From contig WYBM01000044.1 of the NCBI GenBank assembly GCA_011525915.1, positions 1-64,000 on the forward strand: 64,000 nucleotides of DNA, given 5' to 3'. The notes below the pieces were generated by a model. It was not told the DNA's origin and ran no database searches. It worked only from the letters and a program-made list of their open reading frames with translations. Below, one piece after another: positions 37,001 through 46,600 of this stretch (positions are counted from its first letter, which is position 1; each line of letters begins with the position of its first letter). The stretch is from Ardenticatenaceae bacterium. Lineage in GTDB: Bacteria > Chloroflexota > Anaerolineae > Promineifilales > Promineifilaceae. The translations under genes were made by a program, and so were the position numbers.

Positions 37001-37649
37001 TCAGCGTTTTGATGGCGATGGGAATGCATGTGGTCAGTTGTTCAACGGTTGTTGGTGCTTGCAGCGCCAGGCTCATGACCTGCAAGGCTGCATCCATGAT
37101 CGATGGGTGTATGGTCCAATGGCTGCTTTTTTGTGCTTCGGCGGGCACAACGGACACATGGGCGCAGCCTTCGCCTATGTTAATGGTATGCATGGATTGG
37201 AAGAAGCTGCCGTAGTTAATGCCTTGCTGTGCAAAACGGGCGTAAACGCTGGCGGGTGTGAGCTGCTGCCGGGTAGCCAGGGTGGGTACTTCTGGCGGGC
37301 GGGTGTCGTGAAGGGACACGGCCGTGGCCGTGGCAATGGTTGTAGGGGTAGGTTGGGTGTCGATCTCGGCTGAAAGCACAAAGCGCACCCCTTCCTCTAC
37401 CACACTGGTCTGTACATGCAGCGTCCCTTCTTCATTTTTACCCATTTCCATAGAGCGGATGAACTGCACGTCATGCAGGCATAACGGAGCTTCAAAGTGA
37501 CCGCCTGATAGTATCGCTAACATCATCTCGATCTGAATTGCACCCGGCAGCACTCGCTGGCCGTTGATCTGGTGATCGGCTAGCCATTTATCTGACGAAC
37601 GGTAACGTACGGAAATTTCAGAGTGGTTCATCATTTTTTTGGAGACCAT
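28095..37649 (-). CDS. Modular PKS: DH-KR-ACP-KS-DH-ACP-KS-AT(inactive)-KR-ACP
   Basis: A 3184-aa synthase. DH 1-265 (His26, Gly30, Pro35; Asp186, Gln190), KR 300-735 (GGQGGIG, Tyr658) and ACP 770-845 (Ser805) complete the KS-AT of the upstream protein. KS is at 880-1298 (Cys1048, His1183, His1221), with AT flanking linkers fused directly together, then DH 1489-1710 (His1499, Asp1636) and ACP (Ser1768). KS at 1843-2263 (Cys2011, His2146, His2184) is followed by a shortened AT relic (2275-2555) in which GHSxGE has become GRGVGE, losing the catalytic Ser. KR is at 2575-3010 (GGLGGVG, Tyr2960), ACP 3068-3145 (Ser3103), and a C-terminal docking helix is at 3155-3184. No active AT is present, so loading must come from elsewhere. 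Confidence 0.92.
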   Translation of the reverse strand: MVSKKMMNHSEISVRYRSSDKWLADHQINGQRVLPGAIQIEMMLAILSGGHFEAPLCLHDVQFIRSMEMGKNEEGTLHVQTSVVEEGVRFVLSAEIDTQPTPTTIATATAVSLHDTRPPEVPTLATRQQLTPASVYARFAQQGINYGSFFQSMHTINIGEGCAHVSVVPAEAQKSSHWTIHPSIMDAALQVMSLALQAPTTVEQLTTCIPIAIKTLIVWQPIREPVQAVAWRTSEKGAFITGDFLLIDEAGTVLASATGVRMKRTETKRPKAPSPTTRSTAIAHQIEWHAAPAAPSRERRMLPDGTWLLFSAETPHDHFLAATLQNEGKRVLTVTQATNYHFTDTSCTLNPAHEDDFTTLLAQLDQPVQGIIYRWGSMALDQPQTPEALEQQITSQLSALFYCIKAIARQRQIEFYLLTTDAQWLPGRTMVHPIKTAMLGLGRVLSIEHGRFRVRLIDFPTHGVEEAQLLEALCMAEDDLEVAYQDGQRFVRTVQPIAEEPTPQKEVRAQGNYLIIGGQGGIGLEVARHLAAHDAGSLILVNRTMPNAARAAAIEALHQQGVNVWAAQGDVTSLASMQQVWEEAARRFGQIHGVFHCAGILHDGLLRNKTSDNFHAVLKPKVQGSWVLQQLCARHNPDFVMLFSSVSGVFGNLGQGDYAAANTFQDGLALYQSQVRQQAWISLDWGLWGEVGMGLDVAEQLKRRGIQPLTTHEALAELAPAIAAGGGQRIIAHRETASPAKTEPRTAAPVQTAVTDTPPASPSSSEHLRRQTMQNALQTYLAHKLDVALSRVEDDIPFSEFGIDSILAVSMTEELSSKWQRDFPATLFLEYATLEELTKVLVEQYNLPDELPGAAAAVPTTAASVPDDIPSTQPAPHTFEFGENAVAIVAMSGRFPDAADLDTYWQLIRHGDVALREVPAERWDVAQWYEAQRPDMQGTYARWGGFLDNIDQFDPSFFRISPREARELDPQQRLILEQVWQVLEDGGMVGQTDIGVFVAATYTHYRDTQGLETITPYSALGGMNALLANRVSYTFNLTGPSMVVDTLCSSSLVAINQAMKSIRAGECQSAVVVGVQVGLTAWYYRSLSQLGALSTTSACSPFDQSADGFVPGEGVAALLLKPLPAAERDGDAILGVIRACAVNHGGRATALTVPRKQAQADVIRTALAEAGITASEIGYLEAHGTGTALGDPIEIAALMEAFADAPSQRCALGSVKANIGHLEPAAGLASIIKVLLAFRAREIPPLAQFAIPNERIAFEETPFYIPSTAQPWETTQPQHAAVSSFGMGGTNAHLILSPYTAEPLPHRAETEAHIITFSARSHTALIAQIRAFCSRLETRDDALIDMAFSQNVGRGHFKAQRTAVMGNNRAELIAACKQAAAQGAGVYWANHTIVLKPARHEQPDVSAFVTLSPEEVQKLTGWEMPVPPQMRRAITLGQLYVQGIHVDWKKLYTKQPVRRVSLPTYPFDYRLVRPAQAEQPAAKTEPIPADRHHPLWADHYIDGQPLFPAAGLMAAVLHDQPIPVRLDELTLLQPLPWSANLPLIQHRQGGEVTIGREGTLFARGRMSAITPPATAPGQPIQLAQRMDSTAVYDWYAHMGSAYGASLRVIRSCAFSAEKVLTHLHSDAHHATAALLDGILQSAAVLTMQAATPSSFRPFAIYGLELWEPLPDEVYCLFERTTHTPQTLEGRTTLFDSTWRQIGHIEQLIYRNAAAPELSSGDPVRTQLQAAQSTKLLLQPVRETIVRHLEMALDDLAPNVRLADIGLDSIVASAISADFQEQFGIRITPVDILDEVTPLSLAERLLGYGAKVTAAAQPAIEVSTTRTDSHESVEAHTDDMPATAVAIIGAAGRFPDADTLEAFWENLAAGHDSVTDIPPGRWNVDEYFNPHQGARGTTYSRWGAFLEKPDQFDAAFFDLYPRQASLMDPQQRLLLETAWHAIEDAGLAGGQLSADVTAVYIAASYQHYREYNIKPEQLDAYSGPGNQNAFLANRLSYAFDLKGPCMTIDTLCSSSLVALHMAIKSLLLHECAHALVGAVQVGISPIHYQSLSRLRALSPTGRCRTFDAAADGFVPGEGVGVVILKRLADAVAHGDPILAVIRGSAVNHNGRAQSLTVPNSDGQADVIRMALKQAEVPAATLSYVEAHGTGTALGDPVEIEGLAKAYHTDRQQYCAIGSVKSNIGHLEPAAGMAGLLKIVLAFRHGQIPPSLHLTAANPTISFEETPFYVNDRAVAWERDEHPRRAALSAFGLGGVNAHVILEEPPLQPQQAPSEGAAILRVSAKSKRALGDLVEAHVTALRQLDDGLLGHYCYTANTGRGVFAYQLAASGSSAAGIAQNLLTAYANWQPVSATTAVETRFTFGDANDHYRHIANSLSDYAPFYNIYQQYAINHDDSRVITFAVQYALARLLMHWGIVPDSAYGRGVGEYAAACLAGVVEPEIALAALTNPAHRLTLNAPLIPLKTTGNYVAVAQALPPATTEWSLAAAASDTPKTLAACDPTVAPKQALYTALAQYVTLGGEVDWHAVETSPRRRSRRRLNNVPLYPFVRLAYWHEVPSHTTVRPITSTPTASQPSVVELPMWEVVWEPAEHLDKLLTLPRGNVLIFADAGGVGVMAARELERIGMRPLLVYKGKQWSQRTPTEVEMARQDSEQLERFLHSQTLPLAVVMNLWPLDEATDDDTFNMLEHDLPLWQLLGHHLQKTTTNKPPCLLLATRQAQAVTAVEAKTLNPYRHTLTCFVQLLAAELPHVRGFTIDLDGQDAQTAALTLIGEMVHDAPATEISWRGKQRYTRTIRRAQGGAPFTPQADDVFMVTGGLGGVGLQQAQALVESGVRHLALTGRSELDAKKAAQLQQLNASECEVIYLRGDVTVMADVQRLLAETAAAFGHITGIIHTAGGSAQFGSILRKSWSQVQATLAPKLQGSELLLQAARAYSTLRVVVLTSSIASLGTAAGFGLAEYAMANRYLNGRALHRDPHLQIRSQIWPEWHDTGLARGLTDTSHLLPAVSAEEGRALFVQSLGSKISMPLLLQAETDETLVRAILNGTYAAPTAVETEDVQVNKPAQSAEIDTLMSEVADVIRAVLHIESDVDWTRSFTDLGMDSLAIADVIARLERQFGQTLNPTLLLRQPNLQALATKLHTLGMDMAHPPPQTTLETTFAAMLEALRTDDMSLDDAASHLLAQL

Positions 37650-37682
37650 AACGATTTTCTCTTCTCTAAAGTCTTCAACGGC

Positions 37683-40600
37683 TTATGTTCCACCAAACAA
37701 GGGGTGTAAACTCAAGCCATTCGTGCCATGTTCAGGGGCTTTTACAACCCTTGGCTTCATCGATGTTTTGGCGTTGTATGCCTCTTTAGCAAACGGATAG
37801 GTAGGGATGGGTACCGGGCGTGCGCCGGGCAGCTCCTCAATGGCTTGCCAGTTCACCTCTCCACCAATGGCATAGTAATCAGCTACCGATTGCCACAATG
37901 TTTCATACTCTTTTTTCGGTTTGAGGCTTGGCAGCCAAAGCACATCTTTATCGTCTAACGCCTGCTTGCCGAGTGTAGTCAACACGGCGCGCGGTCCAAT
38001 TTCCCAAAACACCCGGGCCCCCATGTGCCACGCTCGCCGCACGTTGTCGGCAAAGCGCACGGGCTGACGCACATGCTCTGCCCATGTATGGGGGTCTTGG
38101 GCACTCGCTACAGTGTGCAGGTCGCCAGTTAGATTAGACAGCATTGGAATTTGCGGTACGCTTCGCGGCACCCGCTCCACCATCTGGCGGAATGGTGAGA
38201 GGACGGGTTCCATCAGGGCTGAATGGAAGGCGTGGGATACTTCAAGCATGGTATGTGGGAGTTCTGACAGATGGCAGAATGGTTGCAGTTGGTCAAGTGA
38301 ACCAGACAGTACGGTGCTGAGGGGGCTGTTGTAGGCTGCAATGTCAAGCTGGAAGTGTGGATGGGCGGCCAGTTTAGCCTGGACGGTGTCGGCCGATGCC
38401 CTTAGGACTGCCATGCCTCCGCCTGGGGGCTGGGCCTGCATCAGGCGGCCCCGCTGCACCACCAGGTGCAAGGCATCTTCTAAGGAGAAGATGTTTGAGA
38501 TGACGGCCGCTACATATTCCCCAATGCTGTGACCAAGCAGGACATCTGGCATGATGCCCCAGCTTTGTAACAGCCGGGCAAGGGCGACTTCAATGGTAAA
38601 CAAGGCCGGCTGCGCATACTGTGTCTGGTTGATCACCTGTGGGTCGCTGTTAAATAACAGATCATGAAGGGGTACATCCATCACCCCTTTGAGCAGGTCA
38701 GCGCATTGATCAAGGGTTGTGCGGAACAGCGGTTCATTTTCGTAAAGCGTGCGCCCCATTCCCACCATTTGTGAGCCTTGTCCTGTAAAAAGGAAAGCCA
38801 CTTTAGGCCGCTTGCTATGGCGGCGGCCAACAGCGCTTTTACCGTCGGCAACGGCGTGTAAAGCAGCCTGCATGGCCATAATGTCAGAGGCGACAACGGC
38901 CGTGCGATAGCGATAATCACCCCGGCCGATGTTGGCGGCATAGGCGATATCGGCAAGGTGTTGATCGGCCGGGGGTTGCTCCAGGTAATCTGCCATGCGG
39001 TCAGCGTAGCGGCGTACCGCTGCTTCATCGATCCCTGACAGGCGCATAATGGTGACGGGGCGCGTGCTGCGCGGCGGTTGCGGCCTGGTTGGTGGCTCTT
39101 GCACTATCACATGGGCATTCACGCCCCCCATGCCAAAGGCGCTAATCCCTGCCCGGCGTGGTGTGTCGCCTACGGGCTGCCAGGCGCTGAGGTGGTCAAC
39201 AATATAAAATGGGCTGTCTTCAAAGTTGATGCGTTGGTTCACTTCCGTCAGGTGAATGGTTGGCGGGAGCTGCCGCTGGCGAAAAGCAAGCAATACTTTA
39301 ATGACGCCAGCGATGCCGGCCGCTGGTTCAAGATGACCAATGTTTGTTTTGAGTGAGCCAATGGCGCAGAATTGGCGTTTGGCCGTATCTCGGCGATAAG
39401 CGGCCGTGAGACCATCAATTTCAATAGGGTCACCCAATGAGGTTCCTGTACCGTGAGCCTCCACGTAAGAGATGGTCTCAGAAGAAACCCCGGCATTCTC
39501 TAATGCCATTTCGACGACCATGCGTTGGGCGGTGCTGTTTGGCACGGTCAGACCACTGGCCGTACCGCCGTGGTTAACGGCCGAACCAAGCAAGATACCG
39601 GCAAGCGGGCGATTCTCGGCCATAGCTGCCGCTAGCGGCTGCAAGATCAGCACCCCTACGCCCTCGCCGGGCACAAACCCGTCTGCCCCGGCATCAAAGG
39701 TACGGCAGCGGCCACGTGGGGAGAAGGAACGCAGGCGGCACCCCATTTGATAATATTGGGGGGACATATCAAGATGAGCCCCGGCGACAATGGCGTATTG
39801 GCTTTCGCCGCGCCGCAAGCTCTCCATGGCCATATGCAGCGCAACCAGCGAGGAGGAGCAAAGGGTATCTACCGTCAGGCAGGGGCCAGTAAGACTAAAG
39901 TGGTAGCTAATGCGGTTGGCCAGAATGGCGTTGTGATTACCAAGGCCGGCCGACGGATGTACCACATCTTTGACTACCTGGTCACGGTAGTGATTGTAGC
40001 TGGCGGCCACAAAAACGCCCGTGGATGTGTTACGCAGCTGCCCACCTGCCAGGCATGCCTGCTCCAGCGCCCGGTAGACGATCTGCAAAAGTTGTCGCTG
40101 TTGTGGGTCTAACCAGGGCGCTTCTTTGGGTGAGATGTGGAAAAGATGCGGATCAAAATCGTGAATATCTTCGGCAAAACCGCCCCAGCGGGCATAAATG
40201 CCGCCCATTTTGTTGGGGTCCTCGTCATAGTAGGTTGCTATATCCCATCGTTTGGCGGGCACAGTGGTGATACAGTCACGCCCTGCTGCCAGGCTCTCCC
40301 ACAGTTCATCAGGGGAGTTAGCTTGTGGAAAGATACCATCCAAACCAATGATAGCGATGCTGTTGTTGATGGTCGGGTCGTCGAGTTCTGGTCCAGACGT
40401 TGATGTGACGGGGGGCAGCATTGGCCTGGTTGTTATGGGCGGTGGCGGTGTAGGAGAGACGGCCGTCTTAACGTTGTGTTGGCTGGCAAGCACCTCAGAA
40501 GGCGGCAGCACGGCGGCTGCTGTTTTAACGTGGTAGTGGTTAACAAGCTCATCGGCCAGTTCTGCAAGATGGGCTACTTCAAGGGCAATGGTGGGGGGAA

Positions 40601-43600
40601 TATCGGCTGAAAATGTCTCCTGCAGCATCTGGGCAAAGTTCACGGCCAGCAGCGAATCCACCCCCTGCTCAACCAGCGGCGCCTGTGGGTCGATCTCATC
40701 TACAGGCACTTCAAGGAGCGCGGCCAGTTTGTCGATCAGGATGTCAAAGATATCACCACTGCGCGGCTGTGGTATTGTCTGGGGAGCCACGGCCGTAGTC
40801 TGGGGCATCGTAGCCGTGACTGTGGGTGTGGGTGATGCAAAACGTCTTAGACGCTTCCACACAACGCCACGCAGTTCAAGAATTATGCCTTCCTGGTCAA
40901 AGAGGGTAATGTCGGCATGGATGTTTGTTTCATCCCCTTTGAGTGGTGTACGACTATGCCCATAAACGTTAACGGCCGTGGGCAGCGCACGGTGTAAGTG
41001 CACCGCATCAATAAAAAACGGCACATAAAGATGAGGGGTTGATTCTGCCCGCAGCAGGGAAAGGGCAAGAACACATTGTAAGGCGCCGTCCAACAAACAG
41101 GGGTCGGGCATCTGAAGGGGGGGGTCTAACGGTTTAACCTGTTGCAGTGTGCCAAACACTTCGGTGCTGGTGAGGTAAAGTTCCTTGACGGTTTGCAACA
41201 AGGGGCCATAGGCCAACCCTGCCTGGTGAAATGCCTGGTAAAGGTCTGTACGCGAGGCCGCCTGGGCATGTGCAGGGATCGTGGGCACCGGCTTACTGGC
41301 CAACATGGCTGCTTCCCCAAGTTCACATTGAAAATACAACTCTTCGCCAGGCCCGTCGGCCTCAATGCGTAACTGCTGCTCCTCTTGAACAACACGTAAG
41401 GTGATGGGTTGCTTATCAGTAACCATAGCGGCCCGCACCCATGAGAGCCGCCGCAGCCGCTGTTGTGTAGCGTTTACCTGGGTAGTGGCCAGGCTCAACA
41501 AGCTCATACCGGGTAATACGCCGTCTCCTGCTACCTGATGATGGCGTATGAGGGGGTGATGGGCATCAACAAACAAGGGTTGGGCACCGGCCGGGGTGCT
41601 TGGGGGCAGCGAAGCATGGCCGGGGGGGTCAACCCAGCACTCTTCTTCCTCAAACGGTGTTGAAGGGACCCGCACACGAATGGGTTCGTGAGTGAAAGCT
41701 GAGCAATCAATGGTATACCCGGCAATGTAGGCCTGGGCCAGCAGTTCAAGCGTGGCGGGCTGTTGGTCTAATGTGCGTTCAAGGGGGGTTACACTCATGG
41801 CGCTGTAGACATCACGAATTTCATCGTGCCGGTCAGGGGGTAGGTTCAACAACAGAGTCAGCTTGTCCACCAACTGGCTCAACGAGGCCACAATGATGGC
41901 CACCCGTACCGTTCCATTCTGATCAGCTCGCCGGGCAGAGGCACACAGCGCCGTTAATGAAAGGCTGCGCTGGGTATCGATCAGCCTGCGGTATCGCCCG
42001 ATGAGTGTGTGCATGCCTTCCCATGAACGGGCAGAGAGAATAAGCAAACCTGGCACTTCGTCGGCGACAACAGGTTGTGCCGGGGTTTCTTCCAGCACCA
42101 CATGGGCATTTGCGCCGCCGAAGCCGAAGGAGCTAATGCCTGCGCGCCGGGGGTTGTTTCGCCGCTCCCACCTGGTGACACGATCAACCACATGAAAGGG
42201 GGTTTCTTCAAAAAGAATATGGCGGTTGGGATGGTCAATGTGGAGGGAGGGGGGCATTTCGGCTGATTGTAAAGCCATGACACATTTGATGACCCCGGCA
42301 ATGCCGGCGGCTGCTTCTAAATGGCCGATGTTTGATTTGACAGAACCGATGCCGCAACTGCCTAACTGCTGCCCGCCAAAGGCCTGTGTTAGCGCGTCAA
42401 TTTCAATGGGGTCACCCAATGCTGTGCCTGTGCCATGGGCTTCGATATAGTCGAGCGTGGCTGGCTCAATGCCGGCGTCATGCCATGCCTGTTGCAACAT
42501 TGCTTGCTGCGCCAGCACGTTGGGTGCGGTCAAAAATCCTTTGGTGCCACCATCATGGTTGACGGTACTGCCGCGAATGATCGCCAAAATGGGATCCCCT
42601 GCTGCCTGGGCATCGGCAAAACGACGCACGAGGATGGCCCCGCATCCTTCGCCGCGCACGTAGCCGTTGGCACGGTCGTCAAATGTCTGACATTGATTGT
42701 CAGGGGAAAGCATGCCCGCCCCGGCAAAGGCTAATGTTTTATGGGGGCAGAGAATGGCATTCACCCCACCAATCAAGGCCCAATCGATGGTACCTGCTTG
42801 CATTTGTTTGGCCGCCATGTCGATGGCCACCAGTGAAGAGGAGCAGGCCGTATCAATGGCCAGGCTGGGGCCGGACCAATCAAAGTAGTAGGAGATGCGA
42901 TTGGGAATAAGCGAAACGGCCGTGCCTGTGCCCGTATGTGCGTCTTGCAACTCGCCTGCTTCTGCTAACAGACTGGCGTATTCAGGAGCAATGGACCCCA
43001 CAAACACCCCTACCGATTTACCGCTGAGGTCAACACGATGATAGCCTGCACTTTGCACCGCTTCACTGGCCACGGTGAGCATAAGTCGCTGCAAGGGATC
43101 CATGCGGCGCGCTTCCCGCTTGCTAATGCCAAAATAGGCGTAGTCAAACTTTTCAATATCGTTAAGCCACCCCTGGGCGCGAAGGGCAGCACTAAAGTTA
43201 GCATCAGTGCGGCTCTGCCAATAATCAAACCACGCGCGGCGGCTGGCGGGCATCGGTGTGATGTGATTACGATGACCTCGTAAATTTTCCCAAAACTGGT
43301 CGGGTGTATCTGCACCGGGGAAACGGCAGGCCACACCAACGATTGCCAGGGCATCAGGGCTGATCTCTACGGCTGAAGAAGCAACGGTTTCATTTACCTC
43401 AATGCGGTTTGCCAACGTGTCAACAGACTGGGGAGAAGCGCCGGTTTCACTTACTTCCACAGGGCTTACTACCGTTTCAACAGATCGTTCGGCAGGCGCG
43501 GCAGCAGGTGAGGCAACCAGGGCTTGGGCCAGTCTATGGGGTGTGGGCTTCGCAAAGATGAGCGATGTCGGCACACGCTGGCCAATTTTACCAGAGAGGT

Positions 43601-46600
43601 AACTGGCGAGTTCACCCACCAGCAGGGATTCACCACCTAACTGGAAAAAATCATCATCGGCCGAGACCCCTTGCACATCCAGAATGCGTTCAAACGCCGC
43701 TGTGATCTTATCTTGTAGTGATTGGGGCGGTGTATCGACCAGCATGTTTTCACGGGATGGTTTAGGCAATGCCCGGCGGTCTACTTTATTATTCAGCGTT
43801 GTTGGAAAGCCATCCACTTGCACAAATACAGAGGGAATCATGTAGTCAGGCAGCCGTTGGCTAAGGGCATCTACAATCGCCTGCCGTTGTAGGGGTACAT
43901 TGGCCATAAGATAGGCTATCAGGCGCGCTGGGGAACCAACTTCTTCCTGGCTGCGTTGGGCAATGACCACGGCTTGTGCCACCATGGGAATTTCTTCAAG
44001 CGCGTTCTCAACTTCGCCAATTTCGATGCGATAGCCACGAATTTTTACTTGAAAATCGCTGCGCCCATGCCATTCGATATCACCGTTGGCGTGCAGATAA
44101 ACACGATCCCCCGTGTAGTAAATGCGTTCGCCGGTAACGGGATGGGTAAGGAAAACGTTGGCGGTAAGCTCTGGCTGGCCAAAGTAGCCGCGGGCAAGTC
44201 CTTGCCCGGCGATGTAAAGGTCACCCTCTTGCTCAGCAGCAACAGCCTCCAGGTTTTCATTAAGGACCAGTAATTTGGTGTTGAGGAGCGGTTCACCAAT
44301 AGGGATATAAGTTTTGGCCGATGTGATTTGATGGGTGGATGTCCAGATCGTCGCTTCTGTGGGGCCGTACATGTTCCACAATGTCACACCTCGCGCCAGA
44401 AGTTGTGCGGCTAATTGATGGCTCATGGCTTCACCCCCACACAGGACACGGAAGCTGGCCGATGGCTGCCAACCGGCGCGCAGCAAGATATGCCAGGTAG
44501 TGGGTGTCGCCTGCATGATCGTTGGTGTAGTGGCGGCAATACATTGTTTGAGTGTGTCACCGGTGGCCAGGTCGTCTTCTGTAGCCACAATGATCGTTGC
44601 CCCTACCGTAAGTGGCAGCAGCAGTTCAAGTAAGGAAATATCGAATGTCATGGTGGTGACAGCGAGTAGCTTATCCTCTGCATGAATGCCGGGTTTTTCC
44701 TGCATGGCGTTGAGGAAGTTGCCCAGGGCCGCATGTTCAACAGCAACACCTTTGGGCAGCCCTGTGGAGCCAGAGGTGAAGATGATGTATGCCAAATCGT
44801 CAGCTTGCGCAGTGGGTAGTGACTTATCACCCGTGCCTGGCGGCGATGTGTGCGAGCCAAGGGTAACGACGGGACGGTCTAGGGTAGATGCTTGTGTATG
44901 GCTTTCGGCCGTTGCTAAAATCAGCCGACAGTCGGCCGTTTCCACATAGTGGCGTAGCCGTTCCAGGGGATGAGATACATCCATAGGAACAAGGACACCA
45001 CCTGCTTTAAAAATGGCCAATATGCCGACGACCATGTTTATTGAGCGTGGGAGCATAAGGCCAACGCGATCCCCTACCATGACTTTGTGCTCGTTGAGCT
45101 GCCATGCAAGTTGATCTGACCAGCGGTCCAGCGTAGCATAGTCGATTGTGTTGGTGCCGCATTGCACAGCAATGGCGTTAGGTGTACGTTGGCACTGGGC
45201 CGTAATCATGGCCAGTGTCGTGGTCTCATTGTGAGAAGCGGGCGCGGCTATGGTGGCGTTAAACTGTGCTGCAAGCTTCTGCCATAAAGAGGTCTGCAAC
45301 ATTTCATCGCGCACCCAGGCGCAGACTTGTTGGGTGGTGGGGTTGTATGTCAGTTGGAGACAGGTTTTATTGGCGAGGTTTGCATATGCATTCTCTGTGA
45401 CGGCAAACGTAATCTTTCGGTATTGTTGATAAGCTTCTTGTACATCTTTGCCCAGGCGTGCCCAAAGATCGCGTAAAAAGAGGGGCTGATCGAGCTGCTT
45501 TTCTAATGTTTCTGCCGAAGTCACCCCTGCTTGGAAGCGCAGTGGAATGTGGGTTTCACACAAGTTAAGGGTCTCATTTGCTGTTTGTTGGATAGTTGAT
45601 GATGTAAAGGCGACCGTAAATTCTGATTGCCCGGTGATGTGGGCCACGGCCGTGGCAAGGTGTGTAAACGCGGCCGCTGCATGTTCATGGCGAACACCGT
45701 GCAGATCATAACGTGTGGTCGGCAGGTTGCTGGGGGTTGGCAATGTTTGTAGAGGCTTTAAGTTAAGTAATTGTCTGCGCCATGCCGGTTCAAAGCTGGC
45801 CAACTGATTTTGTAGGGCATCGATGCGCTGCTTTTCATCAAGGGTTAACATCGGCATGACATCACCCACATCCGCGCCGATGTAGGCAAGGGCAGCCTGA
45901 GGTGTAAGTGGCTGGCCATCCAGTGTCATGAAGTCGTGCAGCTTGGTCCATCCTTCAGCACAGGCAACAGTGAGGTTGTCATGGTTTAATTCGGTAATGT
46001 AGCCAGGCGTTTCATCATAAGGGGCACGGTGATCGGTGATCCGACGAACGATCAGCGGGCCACGGGCTGTCACAATTTTGGGCAAGGCTAGAGGGTTGGG
46101 TAAATGTCCAAAATCAAGGGCACGGGCCAGGCGCGCCAGCTTGGTGGCGTCGTCGTAAAAGTCAAGTACTGCATTAGAGGACGGCCGTTTTTTGCGTGCG
46201 TAAAAGCGACGTTCATGTGTTGCCTGTGGCTGGCGCGGCAGTTCTTTTTTAAGATGGGGGGCAATCTGGGATTTAAACAAGTTTAAACCCACTTCCATAT
46301 TATGGTAGCTGAGGGAGAGGGCATTATCGGCCGTTGTGTACAGCACTGGCTGCTGACAGATAATGTCACCGGCATCAACGCGGGAAGTAACCCAATGCCA
46401 TGTCACGGCATGGTCTGTGGCTCCTTCCAGGATAACCCATGAAGCGATATAGCTTCCTGCGTAACGTGGCAGATTACCGTCATGGAAATTGATGACACCT
46501 CGTTGTGACAGGTCAATAAGCAGTTGGGGCAGCACGTGGTGGTTGATTATGCTAAAGAGATAGTCAGGTGGCTGTTGTTGCATAGCCTTTGCTAACGCCT

